Of a stretch of 64,000 bases of DNA, positions 25,301-32,053 are shown piece by piece. Every line of letters begins with the position of its first letter. Position 1 is the stretch's first letter. The stretch covers positions 1 to 64,000 of the forward strand of contig NZ_WPNZ01000017.1 of the NCBI RefSeq assembly GCF_009755605.1, given 5' to 3'. Position numbers and translations under genes: made by a program. The stretch is from Streptomyces typhae (lineage in GTDB: Bacteria > Actinomycetota > Actinomycetes > Streptomycetales > Streptomycetaceae). The notes below the pieces were generated by a model, which saw nothing but the letters and a program-made list of their open reading frames with translations, did not search any database and was not told where the DNA came from.

Positions 25301-25351
25301 CTCACCAGCGGGCACGGGTTCGGCGGTGGCGGGGCGGTGGTCGAAAGACAT
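19340..25351 (-). CDS. single-module type I polyketide synthase, KS-AT-DH-(truncated ER)-KR-ACP
   Basis: 2003 residues. KS about 16-445 (Cys189 in DTACSSS, His324 in EAHGTGT, His364 in NLGHMEP). AT about 560-860 (Ser653 in GHSIG; HAFH at 752-755 predicts malonyl-CoA). DH about 925-1210 (His986 in an exact HxxxGxxxxP, but the DxxxQ Asp is Glu1146). Residues about 1450-1620 match the N-terminal part of an MDR-type ER (GEVRVRVDAAALTAKDV) and lack its NADPH-binding half. KR has GGLGGLG at 1653-1659, Lys1758, the YSS serine and Tyr1799, with Phe for the usual Asn four residues later. ACP Ser1958 in GLDSVM. There is no thioesterase domain. One module, with no other type I PKS nearby, suggests iterative use giving a partly reduced chain. 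Confidence 0.93.
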   Translation of the reverse strand: MSFDHRPATAEPVPAGEPIAIIGVGLRFPGGSTSLDEFEAFLRAGASGISPLPGDRFDVDAFTPSGPDDKGKIKASGGGYLDRIDLFDAGFFNISPKEAQYIDPQQRMILETAWQALEHANIDPTPLRRSSGSVYVGASSVDYALELDQLPYEDLDGHLASGITLFPLAGRLSYFLGWRGPSISVDTACSSSLAALHMAVTALRRGESDIALGGGVNALHHPRIPVMFSNAQMLAPDGQCKTFDESADGYARAEGCSVVVLKRLSDARRDGDRVLALIRGTAVGQDGDSAGLTVPNGPAQERVLRLALADAGLEPGDISYVEAHGTGTPLGDPIELGAISNVFTEGHSHDDPLLVGSVKTNLGHMEPASGLAGVIKVLAQLRSATIYPHLNFTTPSGRIPWEVYPVRVPTAVEPWRAPVRRAAVNSFGFAGTIGAVVLEQAPDPDPTGTGTGAGARAASTQPQDTQPQDGGERAQPAAAMFTLSAKSSAALREQAARYREFLTERPGADIARLCYTANTGRAHFTHRVAAPVTDRESLLKVLERVSHPDHAVEPSGIRKIAFMFTGQGSQYPGMGATAYRQFPLFRRVVDECDALFAPHLQRSVRDLLLGRGERLEDIEQTRYTQPALFTLEYALARLWLSWGVKPTVLIGHSIGEVVAATVAGLFTLPDAVTLVAARSRLMQSVRTSGGMAAVSAPAEQIQPLLEGRPLLALAAVNGPEQCVISGADAELAEVSALLAEQGVRVNDLTVSHAFHSPLMAEVFEEFRTALASITFGEPTISLISNVTGKVARSRELRSAEYWVRHIGEPVHFMAGMRALARRGKHALIEIGPSAMLTALAKPCVKAEDHLWLTSLRRRDTGEGTGTTLRALADLYGAGLSVDWHGYHDGRTLPAQDLPTYAFQRKRYWLPTPTTRGSRTGGGPLTHPLLGEPAAQPQPDAQAQPDAQTQAGGQTQADAQADAQAGGQVAEFRAEFVPAELGELAAHHRQGEPVLPGAALVDLLFAAQDAVAGHTRGALTGLELPQALALREDGVVRLTTRLRRTGPGRLLAEVRAGAEGQDQLLARARIEPALHEPVPQAPAAAGRVVERVEGADLAADLRAVGRTDSAGAARVLHATRHEGDLVTGEVRGRSAGAVEQLPGELLEAVLQALVAFQDAGPLPALHGARSIRLFKKPRGRTLHFTAALHPAEDELRADVTLFEDGEAVADVRGARLARPAAAQEGPHFTHRVQWLRHSLAPAPAAGDATAARHVLVCATTAAARDTLAAHLAAGQEETGLRLTPAATPADVRSALEHSGAEAAVHDVAWFWQPQQEQGQEGMSLARLRAECARNLSELLELVAALGAAGGQQPPRLWLITERAQWLPADLADGGEQLAAATVWGFGSVLLGEYPQLRTTLIDLPAGGDAAALLAEWRSPQPGEHQVAYRGGQRHVRRVLPGDTTPAAPGPVTVVAPAFGDLEHTALAAAVPAASAPAGGEVRVRVDAAALTAKDVPAVAAVPAPSPEGPAGQEPAVTASAYAGTVTATAEAGNWPVGTRVTVRHPGPLASTVTVPHTALAPAPEGLSPAQAAAHAARTLDDASRDASPVAAGVPQAAVYGLDEVGEALRVLSGAPAPGGAPVVVAFPPQPAEDLGARAPGGFTVRKDRTYVVTGGLGGLGLATARKLADLGARHLVLVSRSGRPAQEAAQLLTELTALGADVQLVRADLGRQEDVAALVERLRAQQQPVAGIVHAAGAMGNSLISALTWEIIEEQLAPKVYGGWLLHEAAASFPELDFFTLYSSVASVTAVRGGAGQAHYAAAFAFLDSLAHWRSRQGLPAVSVNWGSWGRVGMSARMEAAHIAEIERSGVRLFSPAWGLRALHRLWRQGAAQRIVNVYDWPQFASRLPAANALYARVLPHTAQDGGGGDLADLLARPAPEQLKLISRVVAEKVAAVLHFESADEVEPGADFVGLGLDSVMGMEVKGSLQSHFGVGLPAALTFDYPSVRKIAEFLQSQLSGATG

Positions 25352-25382
25352 GTCCGCTAGGGCTCCTTCTAACCGGTGGCGG

Positions 25383-25706
25383 CTACGGTGCGGGCTGGAA
25401 AGTGGCGGGGGAGCCGGCCATCAGGTCGGTGAGGTAGTACACGAGCTGCTCGACGGTGGGCTCGTTGAACAGCACGTTGGTGTTGATGGTCAGCTCCAGG
25501 AGCTCTTCCAGGCTCTGCTTGAGCGCGGTCAGGCGCAGCGAGGTCAGGCCGAGGTCGAAGTAGCTGACGGCCAGCGGGAGGTCCTCGTCGTCCTCCATCA
25601 GCAGAGCGTCCTTGAACAGCTCCACCACGAGGATCTCGATCTCTTCCTTGAGTTCGTGGGCGGGCAGCTCACGCAGCTGCTCCAGGGATATGTGGGTGTC
25701 AGACAT
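25383..25706 (-). CDS. acyl carrier protein upstream of the PKS
   Basis: 107 residues, acidic, with FDLGLTSLRLTALKQ carrying the attachment Ser in GLTS. Before the ACP core is a helix ELPAHELKEEIEILVVELFKD. ATG start 25706; the ribosome site is weak. It lies 31 nt before the PKS start in the same operon and may carry the starter, or accept the PKS chain for the later amine-forming steps. It could also be called a PCP, since LTSL sites occur in both. Confidence 0.82.
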   Translation of the reverse strand: MSDTHISLEQLRELPAHELKEEIEILVVELFKDALLMEDDEDLPLAVSYFDLGLTSLRLTALKQSLEELLELTINTNVLFNEPTVEQLVYYLTDLMAGSPATFQPAP

Positions 25707-25768
25707 GGCGGTGGCCGATCCGTGAAAGGTCCGGGCGCGCACGGGCCGCGCCGGTGAATTGAGCGCCA

Positions 25769-25799
25769 AGCCAACCACCGGCGCCTGACACGCCACTGA
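25769..25799 (-). promoter_or_regulatory. SARP-box promoter of the ACP-PKS operon
   Basis: On the minus strand TCAG heptamers at 25796-25799 and 25785-25788 are 11 bp apart. TTGGCT (plus 25769-25774) follows the second heptamer (GTCAGGC) by 8 nt as the -10. It would drive ACP, PKS, ligase, LLM, thioesterase and hotdog genes as one message of about 10.7 kb. Confidence 0.6.
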
Positions 25800-25872
25800 C
25801 CGGGCGCTCGCCCGGCAATGGCGCCGCATCTGCCCCCCCGCCCCCCGGCCGGTGCGGGGGCGGGACGGCAAA

Positions 25873-25950
25873 AGGCCGAGCCGCGGGGTGCGTCGGCTCG
25901 GCCTGGCGGTGCGCGCAGCGCATCGGGTGCCGGGCGGGGGCCCGGCACCC
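25873..25950 (-). terminator. double hairpin terminator after the MFS gene
   Basis: Read on the minus strand, an 11-bp perfect stem (arms 25940-25950 and 25925-25935, 4-nt loop) lies directly after the MFS stop. A 10-bp perfect stem (25895-25904 with 25873-25882) ending in TTT follows. Together they insulate the PKS operon from MFS transcription. Confidence 0.7.
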
Positions 25951-25955
25951 GGCGG

Positions 25956-27461
25956 TCACTGCGGTGCGGGGGTCTTCGCGGCGCGGGCCGCCCTGCGTTC
26001 GGCGCGCGGCCGCATGAACCGCACCATCACCGAGGAGGCCAGGCAGAACGCCACCAGCGGGATCAGACCGACGTCGAAGGCGTGCGGGTAGTCGCCGGGC
26101 ACCGGGGCGTCCCCGAGCGCGGGGAAGAAGACCGCGCCGACCACGGCCACACCGATGGCGACGCCGCCCTCCTGCACGGTGTTGGCGGTGCCCGAGGCGG
26201 CCGCGGCGTGCTCGGGGTCGGTGCCCGCCAGCAGGGAACCGGTCAGCGGCCCGGTGGTCATGCCCATCCCGATGCCCGACAGGATCAGCGGCGCGATGAT
26301 CCAGCCGATGGACTTGTCGGTGTCGATCCAGGAGGCGGTCAGCCCGGTCAGCACATAGCCCACGGCCAGTGTCAGCGGACCGGCGGTGATCAGGCCGTCG
26401 CCCAGGCGGGCCGCCAGCCGGGTGGAGAGCATCGAGGAGCCCAGATAGCCCGCGCCCAGGGTCAGAAAGACCAGACCCGACTCGGCGGGCGACAGGCCCC
26501 GGCCCTGCTGCAGATACAGCGCGAGCAGGAAGAAGAACGAGCCCATCGCCAGGAAGTACAGCAGCATCGCGACGAGCCCGACGGGGAAGGTGCGGCCCTT
26601 GAACAGGGCGAAGTCCACCAGCGGGCTGCGGTGCTGGCGGGCGCGCTGGTGCAGCACGAACGCCGCACTGAGCGGCACCGCCGCCACCAGCAGCAGCCAC
26701 GTCCACAGCGGCCAGTCCCGCTCCTGGCCCTCGACCAGGGACAGCACGATCGCCGCCAGCGCGGCCGCCGAGAGCAGGGCCCCCACCAGGTCCAGGCGCC
26801 CGCCCCGGGCGGCACGGGACTCCGGGATCAGACGCGGGGTGAGCACCAGCGCGACGACACCGACGGGCAGGTTGATCAGGAAGATCGCCCGCCAGGTCAG
26901 CCCGGCCACGTCCGCCGAGATCAGCGCCCCGCCGATGACCTGCCCGAACACCCCGGCCAGGCCGATCACCAGACCGTAGACGACGAACGCCCGCGCCCGC
27001 GCGGCCCCGGTGTAGACCACACCGAGGATGCCCAGGACCTGCGGCACCATGAGCGCGGCCGCGGCACCCTGAAGCACCCGGAAGGCCACCAGCGCGTCCG
27101 GGCCCTGCGCCACCGCGCACAGCGCGGAGGCGACGGTGAAGCCGAGCATGCCCAGACTGAACATGCGCCGCCGGCCGTAGAGATCACCGAGCCGCCCGCC
27201 GGTGATCATGCCGGCGGTGAAGGCGACCCCGTACCCGATGATCACCAGCTGGGACTGGGCCGAGGACGCGGTCAGATCCGACTGGATCGCGGGCACGGCG
27301 ACATTGATGATGAAATAGTCGAGGACGGTGATGAAGGTGCCCACCATCACGATGGCCAGGGCACCCCAGCCGGGTGCGGCCGCGACCGTGGCGGGCGCGG
27401 CAGCCGGTAACGTCACCGCCTCTTCGGTTCCGGCGGCGCGCGCCCCTGTGTCCGTACTCAT
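25956..27461 (-). CDS. MFS drug exporter, DHA2 (14-TM) family
   Basis: 501 residues with about 14 hydrophobic segments. LDYFIINVAVPAIQSDL in TM1 (motif D1), GGRLGDLYGRRR (motif A) and the GxxGxVxGGxL-like GLAGVFGQVIGGALI in TM5 (motif C of exporters) are clear. Start ATG 27461 with AAGGAG upstream; the in-frame extension to 27551 has no good site. It follows the first SnoaL-like gene by 117 nt in the same direction. Probable proton-driven export or self-resistance for the cluster product. Confidence 0.9.
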   Translation of the reverse strand: MSTDTGARAAGTEEAVTLPAAAPATVAAAPGWGALAIVMVGTFITVLDYFIINVAVPAIQSDLTASSAQSQLVIIGYGVAFTAGMITGGRLGDLYGRRRMFSLGMLGFTVASALCAVAQGPDALVAFRVLQGAAAALMVPQVLGILGVVYTGAARARAFVVYGLVIGLAGVFGQVIGGALISADVAGLTWRAIFLINLPVGVVALVLTPRLIPESRAARGGRLDLVGALLSAAALAAIVLSLVEGQERDWPLWTWLLLVAAVPLSAAFVLHQRARQHRSPLVDFALFKGRTFPVGLVAMLLYFLAMGSFFFLLALYLQQGRGLSPAESGLVFLTLGAGYLGSSMLSTRLAARLGDGLITAGPLTLAVGYVLTGLTASWIDTDKSIGWIIAPLILSGIGMGMTTGPLTGSLLAGTDPEHAAAASGTANTVQEGGVAIGVAVVGAVFFPALGDAPVPGDYPHAFDVGLIPLVAFCLASSVMVRFMRPRAERRAARAAKTPAPQ

Positions 27462-27573
27462 CGTGGTGCTCCTTGAAGTCAGCTGATGTGCTGCGGGGAC
27501 GGGAGCGGGCGGCAGCCCCGCACCTGGATGCGGAGGTGCCGCCCGGCACACGGTCCGAAAAAGACGGGCAGAA

Positions 27574-27972
27574 GAGCGTCAGGCGCCGGCGGGGACCTTG
27601 TCGAGGAAGCCGGAGACGGTCTTGAGCTTTCCGGCGCCGTCGGTGGCGATGACGTCGAAGCCGATGACGATGTTCTCGCCGCCGGCGGCGGGGACGAGTT
27701 CCCACTGGAAGCGGGCGATGTGGTGGTTGGCGTCGACGTCGCCGAGGATCTTGAATTCGAAGCCGGTGAACTGCTGGCGGGCGCCGGTGATGACGGCGGC
27801 GATGCCGTCGTGGCCGCTCACGTCGGCGAGCGGGTCGGTGTAGGTGGCGTCGGTGGTGTACAGGTCGGCGATCGCCGCGGCTCGCTTGGCCTCGTCCGGC
27901 TCGTTCCAGATGGAGATGTACCGGCCGGCCAGTTCGGTCAGGTCACTCACGCGTACTCCTTGATCGCTTCAA
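27574..27972. repeat. 399-bp near-identical direct repeat, copy 1
   Basis: Covers the first SnoaL-like gene plus its ribosome site. The partner is 49050-49448 in the same orientation. I count four mismatches: two inside the gene and two just upstream of its start. Similarity stops abruptly at both ends, although the promoters further upstream still share a GTGACAGAGG(C/T)GACT element and SARP boxes. Confidence 0.9.
27579..27950 (-). CDS. SnoaL-like / NTF2-fold protein, copy 1
   Basis: 123-residue NTF2-like cone: helices with GRYISIWNEPDEAKRAAAIADLY, then DATYTDPLADVSGHDGIAAVI and a beta sheet ending in VSGFLDKV. This fold includes SnoaL polyketide cyclases, ketosteroid isomerases and small hydrolases; no catalytic set is certain. 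It differs from copy 2 (49055-49426) only at residues 20-21 (AK against TE). Directly upstream of the MFS gene. Transcription starts from a promoter with three SARP-type heptamers (28058-28086). Two nearly identical copies suggest that dosage matters or that gene conversion keeps them alike. Confidence 0.85.
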   Translation of the reverse strand: MSDLTELAGRYISIWNEPDEAKRAAAIADLYTTDATYTDPLADVSGHDGIAAVITGARQQFTGFEFKILGDVDANHHIARFQWELVPAAGGENIVIGFDVIATDGAGKLKTVSGFLDKVPAGA

Positions 27973-28057
27973 TCGCTTCAACAGGTTTGCCTGGGAACGG
28001 GGCCGCGGACGCGCACGCGCCCCCGGGGCGGCTCCCAAGTCCACAGTGACAGAGGCG

Positions 28058-28086
28058 ACTTGACGTTCACTTGAGGCCCGCTCAAG
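28058..28086 (-). promoter_or_regulatory. SARP-box promoter of SnoaL-like copy 1
   Basis: Heptamers ACTTGAC (28058), ACTTGAG (28069) and GCTCAAG (28080) at exact 11-bp steps on the plus strand, i.e. tandem TCAAGT elements for the minus-strand gene. Just downstream is CGCCTCTGTCAC, an element also present before copy 2. Confidence 0.65.
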
Positions 28087-28165
28087 GCCCCCGGGCCCCG
28101 CCGCGCCCGCCCCGCGGGGCCCGGCGGGGCGGCGGATACCGGCCGGGTCCGGGCGCTCGGCCGGT

Positions 28166-28183
28166 TTCGAGCCGGGCTCAAGG
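28166..28183 (+). promoter_or_regulatory. SARP box before the fourth SARP gene
   Basis: TTCGAGC (28166-28172) and CTCAAGG (28177-28183) 11 bp apart, then 8 nt to CAACGT (28192-28197) as a possible -10. It would put the regulator under SARP control (feed-forward or autoregulation). Confidence 0.55.
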
Positions 28184-28283
28184 TCCTGGTGCAACGTTCA
28201 ACACGCACACCACACTCCGTACCGCCCCGCCGGCCACCTGCGGCCAGCACCCCCGAGGGGCGTTTGGCAGGGAGGAGAGGGCA

Positions 28284-29081
28284 GTGAAGTTCAAGGTGCT
28301 CGGCTCGGTCGGAGTCGAGGTCGGCGGGCAGTTCCACAGTGTGCGCGGCGCCCAGCAGCGGGCCCTGCTGGCGGTGCTGCTGGTCAACGGCGGCCGCATG
28401 GTGCCCGCCGAGGACCTCTACACCGAACTGTGGGGGGACGACCCGCCACTGACGGTGGAGAACGCGCTGCAGGCCCATGTCTCCCGGCTGCGCCGCACCC
28501 TGCACGAGTGGGGTCCCGGCCAGGTGGCGCTGCTCGCCCGCTCCACCGGCTACGCGCTGGAGTTCCCCGGCGAGGACCTCGACATGAACGTCTTCAGGCG
28601 CCGCGCCGCCCAGGCCCGCGCGGTGATGGAGCAGGACGCCGGGCGGGCGGCGGCCCTGCTGGGACAGTGCCTGCAGCTGTGGCGGGGCGCCCCGCTGCAG
28701 GACGCGGCCAAGGGGCCGCTGTGCCAGTCGGTGGCGGTGCAGCTGGGCGAGGAGCACCTGATGGCCACCGAGGACAAGCTGTGGCTGGACTTCGAGTGCG
28801 AAGTGCCCTCGGCGATAGGGGAGTTGAAGCGGCTGAGCGTGGTGCATCCCTGGCGTGAGCGGATCACCGAGATCCTGATGCTGGCCCTGTACCGGTGCGG
28901 GCGGCAGGCCGAGGCGATCGAGACCTACCACGCCGCGCGCGGCCGGATGGTCGCCGAGCTGGGCATGGAGCCCTCGCCGCAGCTGCGGGAACGTTTCCTC
29001 GACATCCTCAACCAGGCGCCGGTGCTGCCGGTGCAGCCCCCGGCTCCGGCTCCGGCGCCGGAGCTGGTGCGCGCCCCCTGA
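28284..29081 (+). CDS. SARP-family transcriptional activator (fourth)
   Basis: 265 residues: winged helix 1-95 (MKFKVLGSVGVEVGG start, GAQQRALLAVLLVNGGRMV, EDLYTELWG) and BTAD to about 245 (CGRQAEAIETYHAARGRM), then a Pro/Ala tail. GTG 28284 has GGAGGAGAGG upstream; the long in-frame extension to 28071 would run through the SARP box and is rejected. It lies beside the azoxy gene block and is the most likely direct activator of the operons at 28-53 kb. This assignment is by position only. Confidence 0.9.
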   Translation: MKFKVLGSVGVEVGGQFHSVRGAQQRALLAVLLVNGGRMVPAEDLYTELWGDDPPLTVENALQAHVSRLRRTLHEWGPGQVALLARSTGYALEFPGEDLDMNVFRRRAAQARAVMEQDAGRAAALLGQCLQLWRGAPLQDAAKGPLCQSVAVQLGEEHLMATEDKLWLDFECEVPSAIGELKRLSVVHPWRERITEILMLALYRCGRQAEAIETYHAARGRMVAELGMEPSPQLRERFLDILNQAPVLPVQPPAPAPAPELVRAP

Positions 29082-29107
29082 CCGGCGCCGCCCGTACCGC
29101 CCGTGCC

Positions 29108-29136
29108 GCCCCCTGCCCGCGCCCCGGGCAGGGGGC
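29108..29136. terminator. bidirectional terminator between the fourth SARP and seryl-tRNA synthetase genes
   Basis: 11-bp inverted repeat GCCCCCTGCCC (29108-29118) / GGGCAGGGGGC (29126-29136), 7-nt loop, in the 88-bp gap between convergent genes. Confidence 0.65.
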
Positions 29137-29169
29137 ACCGGCGTGCGGGCAGGGGGGCGGGGCACGGGG

Positions 29170-30438
29170 TCAGCTGGTGGTGCCGCCGGGGTGGATGCGG
29201 GCGAAGCCGGTGTAGGGGTGCAGGGCCTTGGGCAGCAGGACGGAGCCGTCGCTGCGGCGGCCCTGTTCCAACAGGGCGGCCAGGGTGCGTCCGATGGGCA
29301 GGGCGGAGCCGTTGAGGGTGGCCGCGAAGGCTTTGCCGCCCTCAGGGGTGCGGACCTTGATGCCCGCGCGGCGGGCCTGGAAGGTGCCGCAGTCGGAGAC
29401 GGAGGAGATCTCCCGCCAGGCGCCGCTGCCCGGCAGCCACACCTCGATGTCGTAGGTCATGCGGGCACTGAAGCCCAGGTCGCCGGCGGGCAGCAGCACG
29501 GTGCGGTGGGCCAGCTCCAGGCGGGTGAGGCACTCCTCGGCGTGGGCGACCATCAGCTCCAGCTGCTTGGGGGCGTCCTCGGCCGCGCAGACGCGCACGA
29601 GTTCCACCTTCTCGAACTGGTGCAGGCGCAGGATGCCGCGGGTGTCGCGACCGTAGGAGCCGGCCTCGGCGCGGAAGCAGGGGGTGCGGGCGGTCATCGC
29701 CAGCGGCAGGTCACCGGCGCTCAGCACCTCGCCGGCCACCAGGTTGGTCAGGGGCACCTCGGCGGTGGGCACCAGGAACAGCTCGCGCTCCCCGACGCGG
29801 GTGGCGAACAGGTCGTCCTCGAACTTGGGCAGCTGGCCGGTGCCGGTCATGGTCTGCCGGTTGACGAGGTAGGGCACCGAGTGCTCGGTGTAGCCGTGTT
29901 CGCCGGTGTGCAGGTCCAGGAAGAACGCGGCCAGGGCGCGTTCCAGGCGGGCGCCGGCGCCGCGGGCGGCGGTGAAGCGGGCGCCGGACAGGCGGGCGGC
30001 GCGGGCGGTGTCCAGGACGGCCAGCTGCTCGCCGACGTCGGCGTGGTGGGCGGCCTCGTCGGCGGGGCCCGGGGGCGGGCCGCCGCGGCGGATCTCGACG
30101 GCCTCGGCGTCGCTGTGCCCGTCGGGCACCTCGGGCAGGGGAAGGTTGGGGATGGCCAGGAGCAGTTCGCTCAGCTCGGCCTCGGCGTCGCGGGCGCTGT
30201 TCTGGGCCTGCTGCACGCGTTCGCGCAGCTGCCGGGTGGCCTCGCGGGCCTGCGGGGTGGGGGGCCCGCCGCGGGCGGCCTTCTTCAGCTCGGCGCGCAG
30301 GTCGGCCACGGCACCCAGGGCCGCGGCCCGGCGCTTGTGGGCGGCGGCCAGGGCGGTGGTGTCCAGGGCGAAGCGCCGCCGTGCCAGGTGCCGCACGGCC
30401 ACCTCGCCCGCCTCGATCAGCTCCCGTGCGTCGTGCAT
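29170..30438 (-). CDS. seryl-tRNA synthetase, cluster-encoded (VlmL-like)
   Basis: 422 residues, full-length class II SerRS. An N-terminal coiled-coil arm (about 20-105) that grips the tRNA-Ser variable arm is present. Motif 2 is seen as FRAEAGSYGRDTRGILRLHQF and motif 3 as NGSALPIGRTLAAL. It makes seryl-tRNA from serine, ATP and tRNA-Ser. A second SerRS inside a gene cluster is known from valanimycin (VlmL), where seryl-tRNA is the donor for VlmA; a VlmA homologue lies at 41675-42793. Start ATG 30438. Placed last in the operon that starts at the aldehyde dehydrogenase gene, after a 356-bp repetitive gap. It may also protect against, or charge, the tRNA-Ser-like RNAs of this cluster (inference). 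Confidence 0.92.
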   Translation of the reverse strand: MHDARELIEAGEVAVRHLARRRFALDTTALAAAHKRRAAALGAVADLRAELKKAARGGPPTPQAREATRQLRERVQQAQNSARDAEAELSELLLAIPNLPLPEVPDGHSDAEAVEIRRGGPPPGPADEAAHHADVGEQLAVLDTARAARLSGARFTAARGAGARLERALAAFFLDLHTGEHGYTEHSVPYLVNRQTMTGTGQLPKFEDDLFATRVGERELFLVPTAEVPLTNLVAGEVLSAGDLPLAMTARTPCFRAEAGSYGRDTRGILRLHQFEKVELVRVCAAEDAPKQLELMVAHAEECLTRLELAHRTVLLPAGDLGFSARMTYDIEVWLPGSGAWREISSVSDCGTFQARRAGIKVRTPEGGKAFAATLNGSALPIGRTLAALLEQGRRSDGSVLLPKALHPYTGFARIHPGGTTS

Positions 30439-30601
30439 GAACTCTCCTTGGACGCGTGCCGGTTGATGGACTGCCTGGGTCGGTGCGGGTCGGTGCGGGT
30501 CGCTCGCGGGCGGCGGTGCCTGCCGTGCGCGCGCCGCCCGGCCATGGGGGGCGGCCGGGCGGCTGCGCAGGGCAGCATGAGGCACACGCCGTGCGGGTGG
30601 C

Positions 30602-30792
30602 GCTGTACGGATGGGGCTGTACGGGTGGGGCTGTACGGATGGGGCTGTACGGGGTGCGGCGGGCGGTGCCGTACGCGGATGGCGCTGTACGGGTGAGGGG
30701 GGCGGTGCCGCACGGGGGTGGTGCCGCAGAGGTGGTGCGGTTGGTGCCCTTGGGGTGGTGCGCTTGGGGTGGTGCGCTTGGGGTGGTGCGGG
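30602..30792. repeat. two adjacent minisatellite-like repeats between ACP and SerRS genes
   Basis: About four copies of a 14-bp unit (ggggctgtacggat or gggt) at 30602-30655, degenerate copies to 30715, then three copies of cttggggtggtgcg at 30749-30792. The 356-bp gap 30439-30794 contains no supportable gene. Slippage-type variation between strains is likely. Confidence 0.65.
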
Positions 30793-30794
30793 GG

Positions 30795-31025
30795 TCAGAC
30801 GGTGGCGCGGCGTTCGGTCATCATGCGGGCCATCTCGCCGATGTTCTCGGCTTCCATGAGTTCGTCGTCGCTGATGACGACGCCGTACTCCTTGTCCAGG
30901 AGCATGGACAGCTCCACGACGGCCAGGGAGTCGAGTTCGGCTTCCTCGCGGGTGGCGTCGGGGGTGATGCGGGAGGGGTCGACCTTGAGTTTGTCGACGA
31001 GGATTTCCTTGAGGGTCTCGAACAT
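30795..31025 (-). CDS. acyl carrier protein (FAS-like), partner of the KSIII
   Basis: 76-residue acidic four-helix ACP close to bacterial AcpP: MFETLKEILVDKLKVDPSRI start and attachment Ser in EAELDSLAVVEL. It has the size and charge of a fatty-acid ACP, unlike the other carriers here. The gene follows the KSIII gene by 17 nt, so it is the probable carrier of the chain extended by that enzyme. Confidence 0.9.
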   Translation of the reverse strand: MFETLKEILVDKLKVDPSRITPDATREEAELDSLAVVELSMLLDKEYGVVISDDELMEAENIGEMARMMTERRATV

Positions 31026-31042
31026 GAGGGGTCAAGTCCTTT

Positions 31043-32053
31043 CTAGTCCACGAGGACGTCGGTGTCGGGCCAGGTGAGGGTGGCCGCGCCCCAGGACAGT
31101 CCGCCGCCGAAGGCGGTCAGGAGCACCCGGTGGCCGGTCTTGAGGGTGCCGTCGGCGGCGGCCATGGCCAAAAGGGTGGGCAGGGAGGCGGCGGCGGTGT
31201 TGCCGACGTCGGCGACGTTGGACAGCTGCCGGGCGGGCTCGAAGCCGAGTTCGTCGGCGACGGCCGTGAGGATGCGGGCGTTGGCCTGGTGGGCGCAGAG
31301 CCGGTCCACCTCGGCCAGCTCCCAGCCGGCGGCGGTGACGGCGGCGCGCGAGGACTGGCTCATGCGGGTGACCGCGTGCCGGAACGTCTCGCGGCCGTTC
31401 ATCTGGAAGTACAGGTCCTTGGGGTCGGCCAGGTCGGTGAGGGGCCCGTTCACACGGGTGCGGGAGCCGCCCGCGGGAACCTGGATGAGGTCGGCGAGGC
31501 TGCCGTCGCTGCCCAGGACGGGGGTGCCCACGGCGCCGGGTTCGCCGTCCTGGCCCGCGCGCAGCAGCAGGGCGCCCGCGGCGTCCCCGAACAGGACGGC
31601 GGTGGCGCGGTCGTCGGGGTCGACCATGGTGGTGAAGGCGTCCGCGCCGATGAGCAGGACGCTGCGGGCGGCGCCGGTGGCGATCAGCCCGGAGGCCGTG
31701 GACAGGCCGTACAGGAACCCGGCGCAGGCGGCGGACAGGTCGAAGGCGGGGACGGTGCCAAGGCCCAGGCGGGTGGCGATCTCCGGGGCGGTGGGCGGGA
31801 CCTGCCGGTCGGGGGTGGTGGTGGCCAGGATGACGATGTCGGCGTCGCGGCCGGCGGCGTCCAGGGCGCGCCGGCCCGCTTCGACGGCCAGGTCGCAGGT
31901 GGCGGTGCCGGGTTCGACGACGTGGCGCACCGACATGCCGGTGCGGGTGCGGATCCATTCGTCGCTGGTGTCCAGGCGCGCGGTGAGGTCGGCGTTGGTC
32001 ACCAGTTTCGGCGGGAGCCAGGCGCCCGCGCCGGCGATGACGGCGCGCTTCAC
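31043..32053 (-). CDS. 3-oxoacyl-ACP synthase III (FabH-like KSIII)
   Basis: 336 residues with the complete Cys-His-Asn triad: Cys110 in DLSAACAGF, His255 in CAHQANARI, Asn285 in VADVGNTAAAS. FabH enzymes condense an acyl-CoA or acyl-ACP with malonyl-ACP. GTG 32053 overlaps the stop of the VlmB-like gene (GTGA). Paired with its own ACP, it could start or lengthen the alkyl chain that becomes the amine side of the azoxy group. Resistance-type or housekeeping FabH is less likely, given the operon. Confidence 0.92.
   Translation of the reverse strand: MKRAVIAGAGAWLPPKLVTNADLTARLDTSDEWIRTRTGMSVRHVVEPGTATCDLAVEAGRRALDAAGRDADIVILATTTPDRQVPPTAPEIATRLGLGTVPAFDLSAACAGFLYGLSTASGLIATGAARSVLLIGADAFTTMVDPDDRATAVLFGDAAGALLLRAGQDGEPGAVGTPVLGSDGSLADLIQVPAGGSRTRVNGPLTDLADPKDLYFQMNGRETFRHAVTRMSQSSRAAVTAAGWELAEVDRLCAHQANARILTAVADELGFEPARQLSNVADVGNTAAASLPTLLAMAAADGTLKTGHRVLLTAFGGGLSWGAATLTWPDTDVLVD

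Noticed and set aside
19439..25360. Uninterrupted 1973-codon frame antisense to the PKS gene
   Set aside because: Gly/Gln/Val/Ala-rich with no domain signature, a common by-product of high G+C at third codon positions; the minus-strand frame has every PKS motif.
28071..28283. N-terminal extension of the fourth SARP
   Set aside because: The extension crosses SARP boxes and has atypical composition; GTG 28284 has a strong ribosome site and starts the conserved domain.
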